Assembly: GCA_942491115.1 (NCBI GenBank)
Contig: CALNZV010000001.1
Span: forward strand, 248,001-312,000
DNA: 64,000 nt
Direction of reading: 5' to 3'
DNA from: CALNZV01 sp942491115
Lineage (GTDB): Bacteria > Desulfobacterota > Desulfobacteria > Desulfobacterales > UBA5852
In this document: positions 41,666-49,899 of the stretch, one piece after another
Layout of the letters: the number at the start of each line of letters is the position of its first letter
Position numbering within the stretch: position 1 is the first letter of the stretch
The notes under the pieces: generated by a model
Database searches by the model: none
The model's input: only the letters and a program-made list of their open reading frames with translations
Told to the model about the DNA's origin: nothing
Translations under genes and position numbers: made by a program

Positions 41666-42016
41666 ATGAAAATTTCATCATTTCGTTCTATCGAACCCAA
41701 GCGATTCGACGGTGAGACGGTTAAAGGCGTCACCGGCAGGGTTGGGGTTGGAAAAGCCGACGGCGCCGTTAATTTCTGTATGCGTATTTTCGAGTTGGAA
41801 ACCGGTGGATATACACCGCGCCATACCCATGACTGGGAGCACGAAATCTTCGTTCATTCCGGTTCTGGCGAGGTCTTTTCGACCAACGGGTGGGAACCGA
41901 TATCAGAAGGTTCGGTCGTCTACATTCCCGGCAACGAAGAGCACCAACTCAGAAATAAGGGGAATTCCCCTCTGATATTCGTTTGTGTCATTCCATCCGG
42001 TCCGCCGGAACTGTAG
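41666..42016 (+). CDS. Cupin-domain protein
   Basis: A 116-residue single cupin barrel. Motif 1 is TPRHTHDWEHEIFVHSG, giving the His-x-His, Glu/His metal ligands; motif 2 is VYIPGNEEHQLRN. It should bind a divalent metal and may act as a small isomerase, dioxygenase or sensor; the substrate is unknown. The ATG has no clear Shine-Dalgarno sequence. It is divergent from the CoA-transferase gene. Confidence 0.82.
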   Translation: MKISSFRSIEPKRFDGETVKGVTGRVGVGKADGAVNFCMRIFELETGGYTPRHTHDWEHEIFVHSGSGEVFSTNGWEPISEGSVVYIPGNEEHQLRNKGNSPLIFVCVIPSGPPEL

Positions 42017-42136
42017 GCCACCGCTTTGGGGTGAGGACTTGTCCGACCTGAAAAAAGCAACGGTTCCTGGTACGACCCCTTTGGCCAAGGGCCCCGCCGC
42101 TTTCATTCCGCCCCCTGTTCGGCAAGGAGAGCGTTA

Positions 42137-42841
42137 ATGAAATCTTCCGGTGCTTTCAGACCCTTCAAGCATCTCCGAACGATGATACAAAAAAAGGGCC
42201 TTGCCCTATCGACCGATATCGGGTCTCCCTCCCCTCACTCGTCCGTCACCCATGGAGACGATCATACCCTTTTTTATACCGCCATGGCCGATGTGACCCC
42301 CCTTAAAGACAGACCGCCATTTCGTCGACATGGCGACAGGAACCGCCCATCTCCAGCAGAGACCGTTTTCAACAGCGAAGACGAGCAGGTTGTTGGACAG
42401 TTAAAAGCGCTGATAAATTACGGCAGAGGATTTTCCTGGAACCAAACAGCCGAATATGTCGAAGGTACAGCCAGTTGCGTCCATCCGAATGTCGCTCGAC
42501 AACTTCACAGGGGCTGCTTTGCCATTCAGTCCCATATTGATCTTCATGGATTGACGAAATGCCAAGCAAGGGTCGTTTTCGATCGTTTTTTAACCGATGC
42601 TCTCAGACGGCGCTATACGGCGGTGTTGATCGTCCATGGACGAGGACTGTCCTCGCCCAATGACCCCGTCCTCAAAACCAGCGTGGTTAAGTGGCTGAAA
42701 AGCCATCCATGGCGGCGTCGGGTTGTCGCTTTTTCGTCAGCCCGGTCCTGCGACGGCGGCGCGGGGGCCACCTATGTCCTATTGCACCCCTCATCCCTTC
42801 CCAAGGGACCAACGGGACATGGACACCGAGTGTTGCCTTGA
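42137..42841 (+). CDS. Smr-domain protein
   Basis: A 234-residue protein with a C-terminal Smr domain (about 130-222). The two conserved motifs are DLHG (135-138) and HGRG (167-170), followed by VVKWLKSHPW and the closing GGAGATYVLL strand. Smr domains act as DNA or RNA endonucleases, either alone or in MutS2. The first 125 residues are polar and probably disordered. AAGGAG seven bases before the ATG sets the start. Stand-alone Smr proteins have been linked to ribosome rescue in some bacteria; the role here is not known. Confidence 0.82.
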   Translation: MKSSGAFRPFKHLRTMIQKKGLALSTDIGSPSPHSSVTHGDDHTLFYTAMADVTPLKDRPPFRRHGDRNRPSPAETVFNSEDEQVVGQLKALINYGRGFSWNQTAEYVEGTASCVHPNVARQLHRGCFAIQSHIDLHGLTKCQARVVFDRFLTDALRRRYTAVLIVHGRGLSSPNDPVLKTSVVKWLKSHPWRRRVVAFSSARSCDGGAGATYVLLHPSSLPKGPTGHGHRVLP

Positions 42842-43020
42842 CCCATGACTAGGTGGCTGTCTTCCACACCCGTTTTCCTGCCCACCATCACAGGCATCGT
42901 CCGAATTCCAATCTTCCTTCATTTATGCCCGACAAGACGCCTCATCATGGGCTAACGATGGTTCTGGATGTTCAGGCGTCAACGACGGGTCGATAATCTT
43001 CGTTGCACCTCACTTATGAC

Positions 43021-43049
43021 TTGACTATTTCGAAATGATGCAATATTTG
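43021..43049 (+). promoter_or_regulatory. Predicted promoter of the EF-G gene
   Basis: TTGACT at 43021-43026 and TATTTG at 43044-43049 are spaced by 17 bases. The leader to the ATG at 43178 would be about 120 bases. The remaining intergenic DNA from 42842 shows no gene. Confidence 0.4.
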
Positions 43050-43177
43050 TGTGGTTTAATTTAAATGCGCTGTAAAACCCTTCAGCTGCCCGTTGGCGGA
43101 TGAGGGATTTTTTTTGGAACGAACCCAGATCAACCGACCACCTTCAAAGGCAGCCAGCAAACAATGGAAGCGACATC

Positions 43178-45268
43178 ATGAAAACGGACATTCACAGGGT
43201 CAGAAACATCGGCATCAGTGCTCACATCGATTCGGGTAAAACCACGCTGTCAGAGCGTATTTTGTTTTACACCAACCGCATCCACGCCATCCACGATGTC
43301 AAGGGAAAGGATGGTGTCGGGGCTACCATGGATTCAATGGAACTGGAAAAAGAACGGGGAATCACCATTGCATCCGCGGCCACTTTTTGTGAGTGGAACG
43401 GTTATGAGATCAACATCATCGATACGCCGGGCCATGTGGATTTCACCATCGAGGTGGAACGGTCCCTTCGTGTTTTGGATGGTGCGGTTCTGGTGCTTTG
43501 CTCCGTTGGCGGTGTTCAGTCACAGTCGATCACCGTGGATCAACAGATGAAGCGCTACAAGGTTCCCTGCATTGCATTCGTCAACAAATGCGACAGAAGC
43601 GGGGCCAGTCCGGTCAGGGTTATCGGGCAACTGAAGGATAAACTCGGCCATAATGCGGTGGCGTTGCAGATGCCCATCGGCCTCGAGGCCGACTTCGAGG
43701 GCGTCATTGATCTTGTCACCATGAAAGCCATCTATTTCGATGGCGACAACGGCGAAGTCGTCCGAGAAGAGACCATTCCTGATTCGTTGATGGTTGAAGC
43801 ACTCAGCCAGCGGGAGACGCTCATCGATTCGGCATCCCTTTTTTCCGATGAACTCACTGAAGCGATTCTCGAAGAGCAGGAGATACCGCCGGAATTGATT
43901 ATCGCGGCGTTAAGAGTCGGCGTTCTAAAAAGGGAAATAACGCCGGTACTGATGGGTTCCGCTTACAAAAACAAAGGTGTGCAGCCGCTTCTTGATATGG
44001 TCAACGCCCTGCTGCCGGCACCGACGGATGTCGAAACCGTCGCCATGGATATGGATCGGGAAGACGCCGAAATCTCCTTATCTGCCGATGGCGCTGCATC
44101 AACGACCGTCGCCCTGGCGTTTAAGCTCGAAGATGGCCCCTATGGCCAGCTCACCTATATCAGAGCCTACCAGGGAACGTTATCCAAAGGGGACACCGTC
44201 ATTAATGTCCGAACCGGGAAAAAAGTAAAAATCGGCCGGGTGATCCGAATGCATGCCAATCAGACGGAAGATATCGAATCCATTCCGGCCGGATATATCG
44301 GGGCTCTCTTCGGCATCGACTGCGCGTCGGGGGATACGTTCGTCACTCCGGGGTCTTCACTGACCATGACAAGCATGTTCGTTCCGGAACCGGTCATTTC
44401 CTTGGCCATCAAGCCCAAAGACAGCAAGGCCGAGGTCAATATGTCAAAAGCCCTCAACCGGTTTTCAAAGGAAGATCCGACCTTCAGGACCTTTGTCAGC
44501 GAAGAGACCGGTGACACCATTATTTCTGGGATGGGCGAGCTTCACTTGGAAGTGTACATCGAACGGATGAAGCGCGAATACAGTGCCGAAGTGATGGCCG
44601 GTCAGCCCAGAGTGGCCTACCGCGAAGCCATTACTCAGATGGCTGAATTCAATTACACCCATAAAAAGCAAACCGGAGGTGCGGGACAGTTCGGGCGGGT
44701 GGGCGGCTGGATCGAACCGAATGACGAAGAGGAATTCATTTTCGAAAACAAGGTCGTTGGCGGCGCCATTCCCACCCAGTACATCGCCGCCGTCGAAAAA
44801 GGATTTCGCAGTTGCATGGCAAAAGGTCCCAAACTGGAGTTTCCGGTGACCGGAATCAAAGTGGTGGTCAACGACGGCGCATCCCACTCGGTGGACTCAT
44901 CGGAAATGGCTTTCCAGGCCGCTGCAAGAGGCGCTTTTCGAGAGGCTTACGGAAAGGCAAAGCCCGTCATTCTGGAACCGATAATGAAAGTTGTGGTGGA
45001 AACCCCAACCGAATACCAAGGTCCGGTCATGGGCACGTTGAACCAAAGACGGGGAATGATCGTAGGCTCCCAGGAAGATGGGCCGATGTGCGTCATCGAG
45101 TCCCAGGTGCCCCTCGCCGAAATGTTCGGCTACTCGACGGTGCTGCGATCGTCAACCCAGGGCAAAGCGCAGTTTACAATGGAATTTGCGAGCTACCGCC
45201 AAGTGCCTCAATCCGTGGCCGAAGATATCACCAAAAAAGCGGCTGAAACTAAGAAAAAAGTGGCCTGA
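43178..45268 (+). CDS. fusA: Elongation factor G
   Basis: A 696-residue translational GTPase. G1 is AHIDSGKT (residues 15-22), G2 is RGITIASAAT, G3 is DTPGHVDFT and G4 is NKCD, followed by domains II-V with the domain IV segment YTHKKQTGGAGQFGRV. EF-G moves tRNA and mRNA through the ribosome. The LCSVGGVQSQSITVDQQMKRY stretch resembles mitochondrial EF-G1, as in the spdEFG1 type of spirochaetes, planctomycetes and deltaproteobacteria. The gene stands alone and not in the str operon, which fits that type. The start at 43178 agrees with family length; a weak GGAAG precedes it. Confidence 0.92.
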   Translation: MKTDIHRVRNIGISAHIDSGKTTLSERILFYTNRIHAIHDVKGKDGVGATMDSMELEKERGITIASAATFCEWNGYEINIIDTPGHVDFTIEVERSLRVLDGAVLVLCSVGGVQSQSITVDQQMKRYKVPCIAFVNKCDRSGASPVRVIGQLKDKLGHNAVALQMPIGLEADFEGVIDLVTMKAIYFDGDNGEVVREETIPDSLMVEALSQRETLIDSASLFSDELTEAILEEQEIPPELIIAALRVGVLKREITPVLMGSAYKNKGVQPLLDMVNALLPAPTDVETVAMDMDREDAEISLSADGAASTTVALAFKLEDGPYGQLTYIRAYQGTLSKGDTVINVRTGKKVKIGRVIRMHANQTEDIESIPAGYIGALFGIDCASGDTFVTPGSSLTMTSMFVPEPVISLAIKPKDSKAEVNMSKALNRFSKEDPTFRTFVSEETGDTIISGMGELHLEVYIERMKREYSAEVMAGQPRVAYREAITQMAEFNYTHKKQTGGAGQFGRVGGWIEPNDEEEFIFENKVVGGAIPTQYIAAVEKGFRSCMAKGPKLEFPVTGIKVVVNDGASHSVDSSEMAFQAAARGAFREAYGKAKPVILEPIMKVVVETPTEYQGPVMGTLNQRRGMIVGSQEDGPMCVIESQVPLAEMFGYSTVLRSSTQGKAQFTMEFASYRQVPQSVAEDITKKAAETKKKVA

Positions 45269-45470
45269 TGGCGATTCAACATGCCTCCCTATGCCAGTGA
45301 TGCGACATTGCTGGATGCGTATGAATGGGAGTATATAACCGATAGACTGCCCGATGCCGATCTTCAGACATCCCACTCCAGTCCCACCGACTGGGGAATA
45401 CGAACGATCCCGACTGCGCCATCCCGGCGATCCGGCATCGGTCATCCGACTCAGGGAAAGGAGCCTCAAG

Positions 45471-46190
45471 ATGCTCATTAAAGACCTGCTCCTGCGAAAC
45501 CCTCTCAGACTGGTTGAGTCCGAAGGGGAGGAGATTCTCTCCACCGGGGCCTTTGGCGCCATTCTGGCTCGTGCCGGTGTTGGCAAAACCGCCTTTGTCA
45601 TTCAGTTGGCGTTAAATGAGATGCTGAGGGGACAGAATGTCCTGCACATCAGCCTTGAAGATCCGGTGATAAAGGTAAAGATCTGGTACGAGGAGATGTT
45701 TAATCTGCTGGCCCAACAGTATGACGTGAAGCAGGTTCACCAGCTATGGGAAAAACTGGCTCCCCATCGCTTCATCATGTCCTTTCAGGTGGAGGGCTTC
45801 AGCGTGCCCAAGCTGGAGGAGCGTTTGACCGATCTCACCTCCCAGAACATCTTTCTACCCCGGATGATTATGATCGACGGCCTTCCATTCGAAGGCGATG
45901 TCAGGAACGTTTTAACCGATCTCAAGTCCATGTCTGAACGCTTCGACTCCCGCATGTGGTTTACCATCAAAACGCATCGTCATGAATTGCCGCCTCCCGG
46001 GGGGTTCCCCCTTCAGTTGGATCCGGTAGCCGATTTGTTCGAGGCCGCCCTTCAGCTGAATCCCGATGGTGAGGACATCCACGTCAGGGCCTTAATCGGA
46101 GGGGATGCAGGAAAAGTAGAAACAGGCCTTCTTCTGGACCCCTCCACGATGCTCGTCAAAAATAAAAATGCCGCTGACCGGTCTGCTTAG
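45471..46190 (+). CDS. RecA/KaiC-like P-loop ATPase of unknown role
   Basis: A 239-residue single-domain ATPase. Walker A is LARAGVGKTAF (about 32-42), followed by LHISLEDPVIKVKIWYEEMF and a Walker B-like strand MIMIDGLPF. The fold should be that of the RecA/DnaB/KaiC group, used for helicases, clocks or partner-controlled signalling. No helicase or KaiC-specific motif is clear. GGAG eight bases before the ATG at 45471 sets the start. The 200 bases after EF-G hold no convincing gene. Transcription ends at the terminator at 46222-46264. Confidence 0.75.
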   Translation: MLIKDLLLRNPLRLVESEGEEILSTGAFGAILARAGVGKTAFVIQLALNEMLRGQNVLHISLEDPVIKVKIWYEEMFNLLAQQYDVKQVHQLWEKLAPHRFIMSFQVEGFSVPKLEERLTDLTSQNIFLPRMIMIDGLPFEGDVRNVLTDLKSMSERFDSRMWFTIKTHRHELPPPGGFPLQLDPVADLFEAALQLNPDGEDIHVRALIGGDAGKVETGLLLDPSTMLVKNKNAADRSA

Positions 46191-46221
46191 CCGGCTATTG
46201 GCATTGCTATACGTCCTCGGT

Positions 46222-46264
46222 AAAAAGCGATCCCGCCAAAACGGTCCAGGCGGGATCGCTTTTT
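46222..46264. terminator. Bidirectional rho-independent terminator
   Basis: A perfect 16-base inverted repeat, AAAAAGCGATCCCGCC (46222-46237) and its complement (46249-46264), with an 11-base loop. The A and T tracts at the two ends allow termination on both strands. It separates the convergent ATPase and cold-shock genes. Confidence 0.9.
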
Positions 46265-46270
46265 GTAGGT

Positions 46271-46471
46271 TCAGGCCCGCATCACATTTTTTGCGGCAGG
46301 TCCCCGGTCGCCATCCTCCACCTCGAAGGAGACCCTTTCGCCCTCCGTCAGGGTCTTGAACCCCGGCATGCTAATGGCCGAATAGTGGACAAAAATATCT
46401 CCTCCGTCTTCTCTTTCGATAAACCCATAGCCCTTCTTGTCATTAAACCATTTCACCGTACCGTTAGCCAA
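46271..46471 (-). CDS. Cold-shock domain protein (Csp family)
   Basis: A 66-residue OB-fold protein with RNP1 KGYGFIER and RNP2 DIFVHYS. It binds single-stranded RNA or DNA and melts structure. The start is TTG at 46471: AGGAG lies eight bases upstream, and this gives the usual Csp length. The longer ATG reading would add 23 unrelated residues. The leader of about 120 bases from the predicted promoter is long, as in many cold-shock genes. Confidence 0.92.
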   Translation of the reverse strand: MANGTVKWFNDKKGYGFIEREDGGDIFVHYSAISMPGFKTLTEGERVSFEVEDGDRGPAAKNVMRA

Positions 46472-46598
46472 AACCCTTTCTCCTTTCAAGCCTTCTGTTT
46501 GTTTTGTCAGCCTATTGAGGCACCCTATTCCCCACAACAAACGTCGATTGACCGATGGGAAAAAATATCGAATTAGCTAATGTTTAATGGATGTTACC

Positions 46599-46627
46599 AT
46601 CTTAAAAAGGTGGTAAAAAAAAGTCAA
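46599..46627 (-). promoter_or_regulatory. Predicted promoter of the cold-shock gene
   Basis: On the minus strand TTGACT (46627-46622) and TAAGAT (46604-46599) are spaced by 17 bases. The -35 box lies inside the terminator stem and tract of the upstream DnaJ-domain gene, so the two signals share DNA. Confidence 0.5.
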
Positions 46628-46651
46628 GCCCCGTTAAGCGGCTTGACTTTT
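46616..46651 (-). terminator. Rho-independent terminator of the DnaJ-domain gene
   Basis: AAAGTCAAGCC and GGCTTGACTTT form an 11-base stem with a nine-base loop. On the minus strand a run of eight T follows. It lies about 45 bases after the stop at 46696. Confidence 0.85.
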
Positions 46652-46695
46652 AAAGTAATCACAAAAAATCGAATTATTTTAACTATTCAGCTGTT

Positions 46696-47127
46696 TCATT
46701 GCCGAAGCTGCTGGTAGGCCTGTTGAATATTTTTGAATTTCTCATCGGCCAATTCCCTGAATTCCTGCCCGAGGTGGGCCACCTTGTCCGGATGATACTG
46801 TTGGGCTAGCTGGTGATACGCCCGGCGAATCTCCTCCTGGGTGGCACCCCGGGACACGTCCAGAATCACATAGGGATCGAGAAAGCCCCTGTCTGTGGAC
46901 GTGCGGTCTTGGGAAGATTTTTTCTGTTCACCGTCAGTTCTATCGGAGCCTGCGGATTCAGGTCCGCTGCCACCCGCATGTCTTGCCTTTACGCCCTGGT
47001 AGAAGAGATACACCGCCACCACAACTGCCAGGTCGTCGATCCACCCCCAACCCGGTAATATGTCCGGAAGCAGATCGATTGGAAGAACGACGTAAAGGAT
47101 TGCAGCAACTACCCAGGGCCACATCAT
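46696..47127 (-). CDS. YkvA-like (DUF1232) membrane segment plus J-domain protein
   Basis: A 143-residue protein. The N-terminal part (about 1-45) is a DUF1232-like hydrophobic hairpin (YVVLPIDLLPDILPGWGWID). A polar linker leads to a C-terminal J-domain (DPYVILDVSRGATQEEIRRA) with the HPD motif in YHPDKV. J-domains stimulate DnaK, so this may place DnaK activity at the membrane. The ATG at 47127 has AAGG nine bases upstream; ATG codons at 47136 and 47172 are longer alternatives. Confidence 0.82.
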   Translation of the reverse strand: MMWPWVVAAILYVVLPIDLLPDILPGWGWIDDLAVVVAVYLFYQGVKARHAGGSGPESAGSDRTDGEQKKSSQDRTSTDRGFLDPYVILDVSRGATQEEIRRAYHQLAQQYHPDKVAHLGQEFRELADEKFKNIQQAYQQLRQ

Positions 47128-47216
47128 TGTTTCCATCCTTATTCGACTTCGACGACTATCCCATACGCCCATCCATGCTCCAATTCAGCAAGGGCCCGCA
47201 GAACCACCCCGATTTG

Positions 47217-48116
47217 TCAGGCGCTGATCAGCGAGCGTATTCTCTCCTTCGCTTCCAGCTCTGACAACCAGTGGTTGGGGATGGCGGACATTCCCAGATG
47301 AGCGCCGACAACGGCTCCAAAGAGAATGCCCCTTGCCGACGAGTCCCCGCCGGCCATCGTGTTTTCCACCAGCCCGACCTCAAACCGGTCTTCGTATTTT
47401 GCCACCAGATGAACGACTCCCGGAAAACCGGCCTCGGCATCGCACATCTGGCCAAATGACCGTATGGCCTGTCTGGTATTCTCTTCTGCACTTTGTAGGC
47501 CACGTCCCACCCAACCGGTAAACGGCTCCCTGTCGAAACGCTCCGACAGCACAGCCTGAATCGCCGTCGTCGGCCGCTGCCCCTTCAACACCCCAGAGAT
47601 GACGTCAGCGAAAAAGGCAGCCGATTCCGTCACAGAAGGATGGTTGTGGGTCATCGACGCCTGGGCTCTCGCCGCGTTTGAAAACCCGATGGCATCGTTG
47701 CCGCAGTGATAGACCATGGCGGCGGTCCTTGACGCTCCACTGAGATCGCTGGAAGTGGAACCGGCTTGATCGACGGGGCTGCCGTCTTGAAGACGACGCA
47801 ACGTTTCCTTGGTGGCATGATCCACATAGCCGTCGTAAGCATCGAAAAGCGCCTGCCATTTGCGGTTGAACCCATTCAGGTCGAATCCATTCTCTTCATC
47901 CAGGGATTCCAACAACACCAGCATCTGATCACCGTAATGGGTAAACTGCCCTAATGTCTTGGTGCTGTGAAAGGATCCCGCAGGCGGTGCCATCAGCCTG
48001 TCAACCCGCCCTATTTCACGATCGATACGATCCGTGTCATATATCCAATGGGCGCCTAAGGCCAGGGAATCGGCAACAAACCCTCCCAGGACTGCCGCTC
48101 GAGCCTTTTCATTCAT
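47217..48116 (-). CDS. ADP-ribosylglycohydrolase family protein
   Basis: A 299-residue protein of the DraG/crystallin J1 family. N-terminal AAVLGGFVADSLALGAHWIY and C-terminal MAGGDSSARGILFGAVVGA carry the family acidic metal ligands, and MTHNHPSVTESAAFF lies in the middle. The family removes ADP-ribose from proteins or small molecules. Some expected Asp positions differ (GGFVADS in place of GAxxGD), so the target is uncertain. The ATG at 48116 gives the family start; the longer frame adds 24 residues. It lies 90 bases upstream of the DnaJ-domain gene on the same strand. Confidence 0.85.
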   Translation of the reverse strand: MNEKARAAVLGGFVADSLALGAHWIYDTDRIDREIGRVDRLMAPPAGSFHSTKTLGQFTHYGDQMLVLLESLDEENGFDLNGFNRKWQALFDAYDGYVDHATKETLRRLQDGSPVDQAGSTSSDLSGASRTAAMVYHCGNDAIGFSNAARAQASMTHNHPSVTESAAFFADVISGVLKGQRPTTAIQAVLSERFDREPFTGWVGRGLQSAEENTRQAIRSFGQMCDAEAGFPGVVHLVAKYEDRFEVGLVENTMAGGDSSARGILFGAVVGAHLGMSAIPNHWLSELEAKERIRSLISA

Positions 48117-48414
48117 ATCGACGAGCCTTTCTCCGTTGAGTGATTCTGATGGAAAGACGACCCGATACCTGACGGTTGGGACGCCCAATGCCGACCGTTA
48201 CGCAGAATAATAATCACCGAGAGAGGAGAGGTCAAAATGGAAACTCACCCTCAGGCTTAAACAGAAAGGAACTGCCGGAAGAAGTGGTGGTTTGAGAGCA
48301 GAAGCGGATTGGTCTGGATTCCCATGGTCAATGAGGGCGACAGGAGGGGGGGCAGGAGACGGCAACCCGAAGGCTAACATCGTCTCCCAGAGCAACGAAG
48401 AGAGGCGCCGGCGG

Positions 48415-49125
48415 TCAGCCTCCGAGATAGGCTTTCTTGACCTCCGGGTCTTCCAGAAGGTCTTTTGAATGTCCTTCCAAGACGAGACTGCCGCTCTCAA
48501 GAACATAACCCCGTTGGGAAAACTGCAAGGCCAGTCGGGCATTCTGCTCAACCAGCAATATGGTGGTACCTTCCTTGTTGATTTCTTTGAGAGCGTCGAA
48601 AACGTTCATCATTAACAACGGCGCCAATCCCATGGATGGCTCGTCCAGAAGCATCATCTTTCGACCGCTCATGAACGCTCGACCAATGGCCAGCATCTGC
48701 TGCTCACCGCCGCTCAGGGTGCCGGCTTTCTGCTGTTTTCTCTCGTCCAGACGGGGGAAAATGGAAAAAACCTGTTTCATGTCTTTGGCGATCCCGGCCG
48801 GATCCTTGCGAGCAAAGGTAGCGAGCTTCAAATTTTCCAAGACGGTCAAGTTCCCGAAAAGCCGCCGCCCCTCGGGCACGTGGGATATACCGAGTTTGCT
48901 GACGACCTTGTCCGCCGGAAACCGAGAAAGGTTCTCACCCTGAAAAGTCAACCGTGAATCGGCGGAAATCGGAACGAGTCCGGAGATGGCCCTGAGCGTC
49001 GTACTTTTGCCGGCCCCATTGGCCCCGATGATGGTCACAATCTCGCCCTCGTTGATAACAAGATCGATACCGTGAAGGGCACGGATGCTCCCGTAGTTAA
49101 CGCTCAAATTCTCGATGATCAGCAT
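48415..49125 (-). CDS. livF: Branched-chain amino acid ABC transporter ATPase LivF
   Basis: A 236-residue ATPase with Walker A GANGAGKST, signature TLSGGEQQMLAIGRA and Walker B MMLLDEPSMGLAP. The GLAP ending and the closing LLEDPEVKKAYLGG are typical of LivF. The ATG shares its first base with the livG stop (TAATG), with GGTGGAG upstream. It is the last gene of the liv operon. Confidence 0.92.
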   Translation of the reverse strand: MLIIENLSVNYGSIRALHGIDLVINEGEIVTIIGANGAGKSTTLRAISGLVPISADSRLTFQGENLSRFPADKVVSKLGISHVPEGRRLFGNLTVLENLKLATFARKDPAGIAKDMKQVFSIFPRLDERKQQKAGTLSGGEQQMLAIGRAFMSGRKMMLLDEPSMGLAPLLMMNVFDALKEINKEGTTILLVEQNARLALQFSQRGYVLESGSLVLEGHSKDLLEDPEVKKAYLGG

Positions 49126-49898
49126 TATGTCTCCACCATGTCTTTTCCCAGATAGGCCTCGATCACCTGTGGATGGTTCTGGATCTCTTCGGGGGTGCCC
49201 TCGGCAATGGCCTCCCCGAAAACGAGGCACTGGATCTGTTCACAAAGTTCCATGACGAACTTGAGTCGATGTTCGATCAAAAAGATGGTCAGCCCCAGTT
49301 TCCGATGGATGGAGCGGATGACCTCCATGATTTGATCCAACTCTTCGGGCGTCATGCCCACAGTGGGCTCGTCAAGAAAGAGAACCTTTGGTTCGATGGC
49401 CAACGCCCGGGCCATTTCCACCCGACGTTGGGCGCCGTATGGCAGATTGACGACCAGTTGATCTGCCAGATGGTCTATTCCCAGGAGTTGCAGCAGTTCC
49501 ATTGATCTGGCTTTGCTTTCGGCTTCCTCTCGGTTCCGGCGAGGCGAATCCAAAAAAGCGCCCCACAGGCCGTAGGTCAATTTGGAATACCGGGCCAGTT
49601 TGACATGCTCCAGAACCGTCATGTGTCTCCAAAGCCGCAAATCCTGAAAGGTACGGCCAATTCCCATGGCAGCGATCTGATTCGGAGACAGCCCAAGAAT
49701 AGACTTTCCGTCGAACGAAATGGTCCCTTTGGTAGGGGTATAGATGCCGGTAATCAGATTAAATATGGTGGTCTTTCCGGCGCCATTTGGACCGATGAGT
49801 CCACGAATCTGCCCAGTCTCAATGGACAGATTGAAGTCATGGACCGCCCTCAGCCCACCGAAAAAGTGGGTCATACCCTCCACCTGAAGCAATGCCAT
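49125..49898 (-). CDS. livG: Branched-chain amino acid ABC transporter ATPase LivG
   Basis: A 257-residue ATPase with Walker A GPNGAGKTT, the LivG-type insert (IGRTFQDLRLWRHMTVLEHV), an altered signature (NLPYGAQRRVEMARAL) and Walker B VLFLDEPTVGMTP. GGAGG seven bases before the ATG at 49898 sets the start. One base separates it from livM and it overlaps livF by one base. Confidence 0.92.
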   Translation of the reverse strand: MALLQVEGMTHFFGGLRAVHDFNLSIETGQIRGLIGPNGAGKTTIFNLITGIYTPTKGTISFDGKSILGLSPNQIAAMGIGRTFQDLRLWRHMTVLEHVKLARYSKLTYGLWGAFLDSPRRNREEAESKARSMELLQLLGIDHLADQLVVNLPYGAQRRVEMARALAIEPKVLFLDEPTVGMTPEELDQIMEVIRSIHRKLGLTIFLIEHRLKFVMELCEQIQCLVFGEAIAEGTPEEIQNHPQVIEAYLGKDMVET

Positions 49899-49899
49899 T

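Noticed and set aside
45281..45481. Possible 66-residue gene between EF-G and the RecA-like ATPase
   Set aside because: No ribosome-binding site, no family likeness, and it overlaps the well-supported ATPase start.
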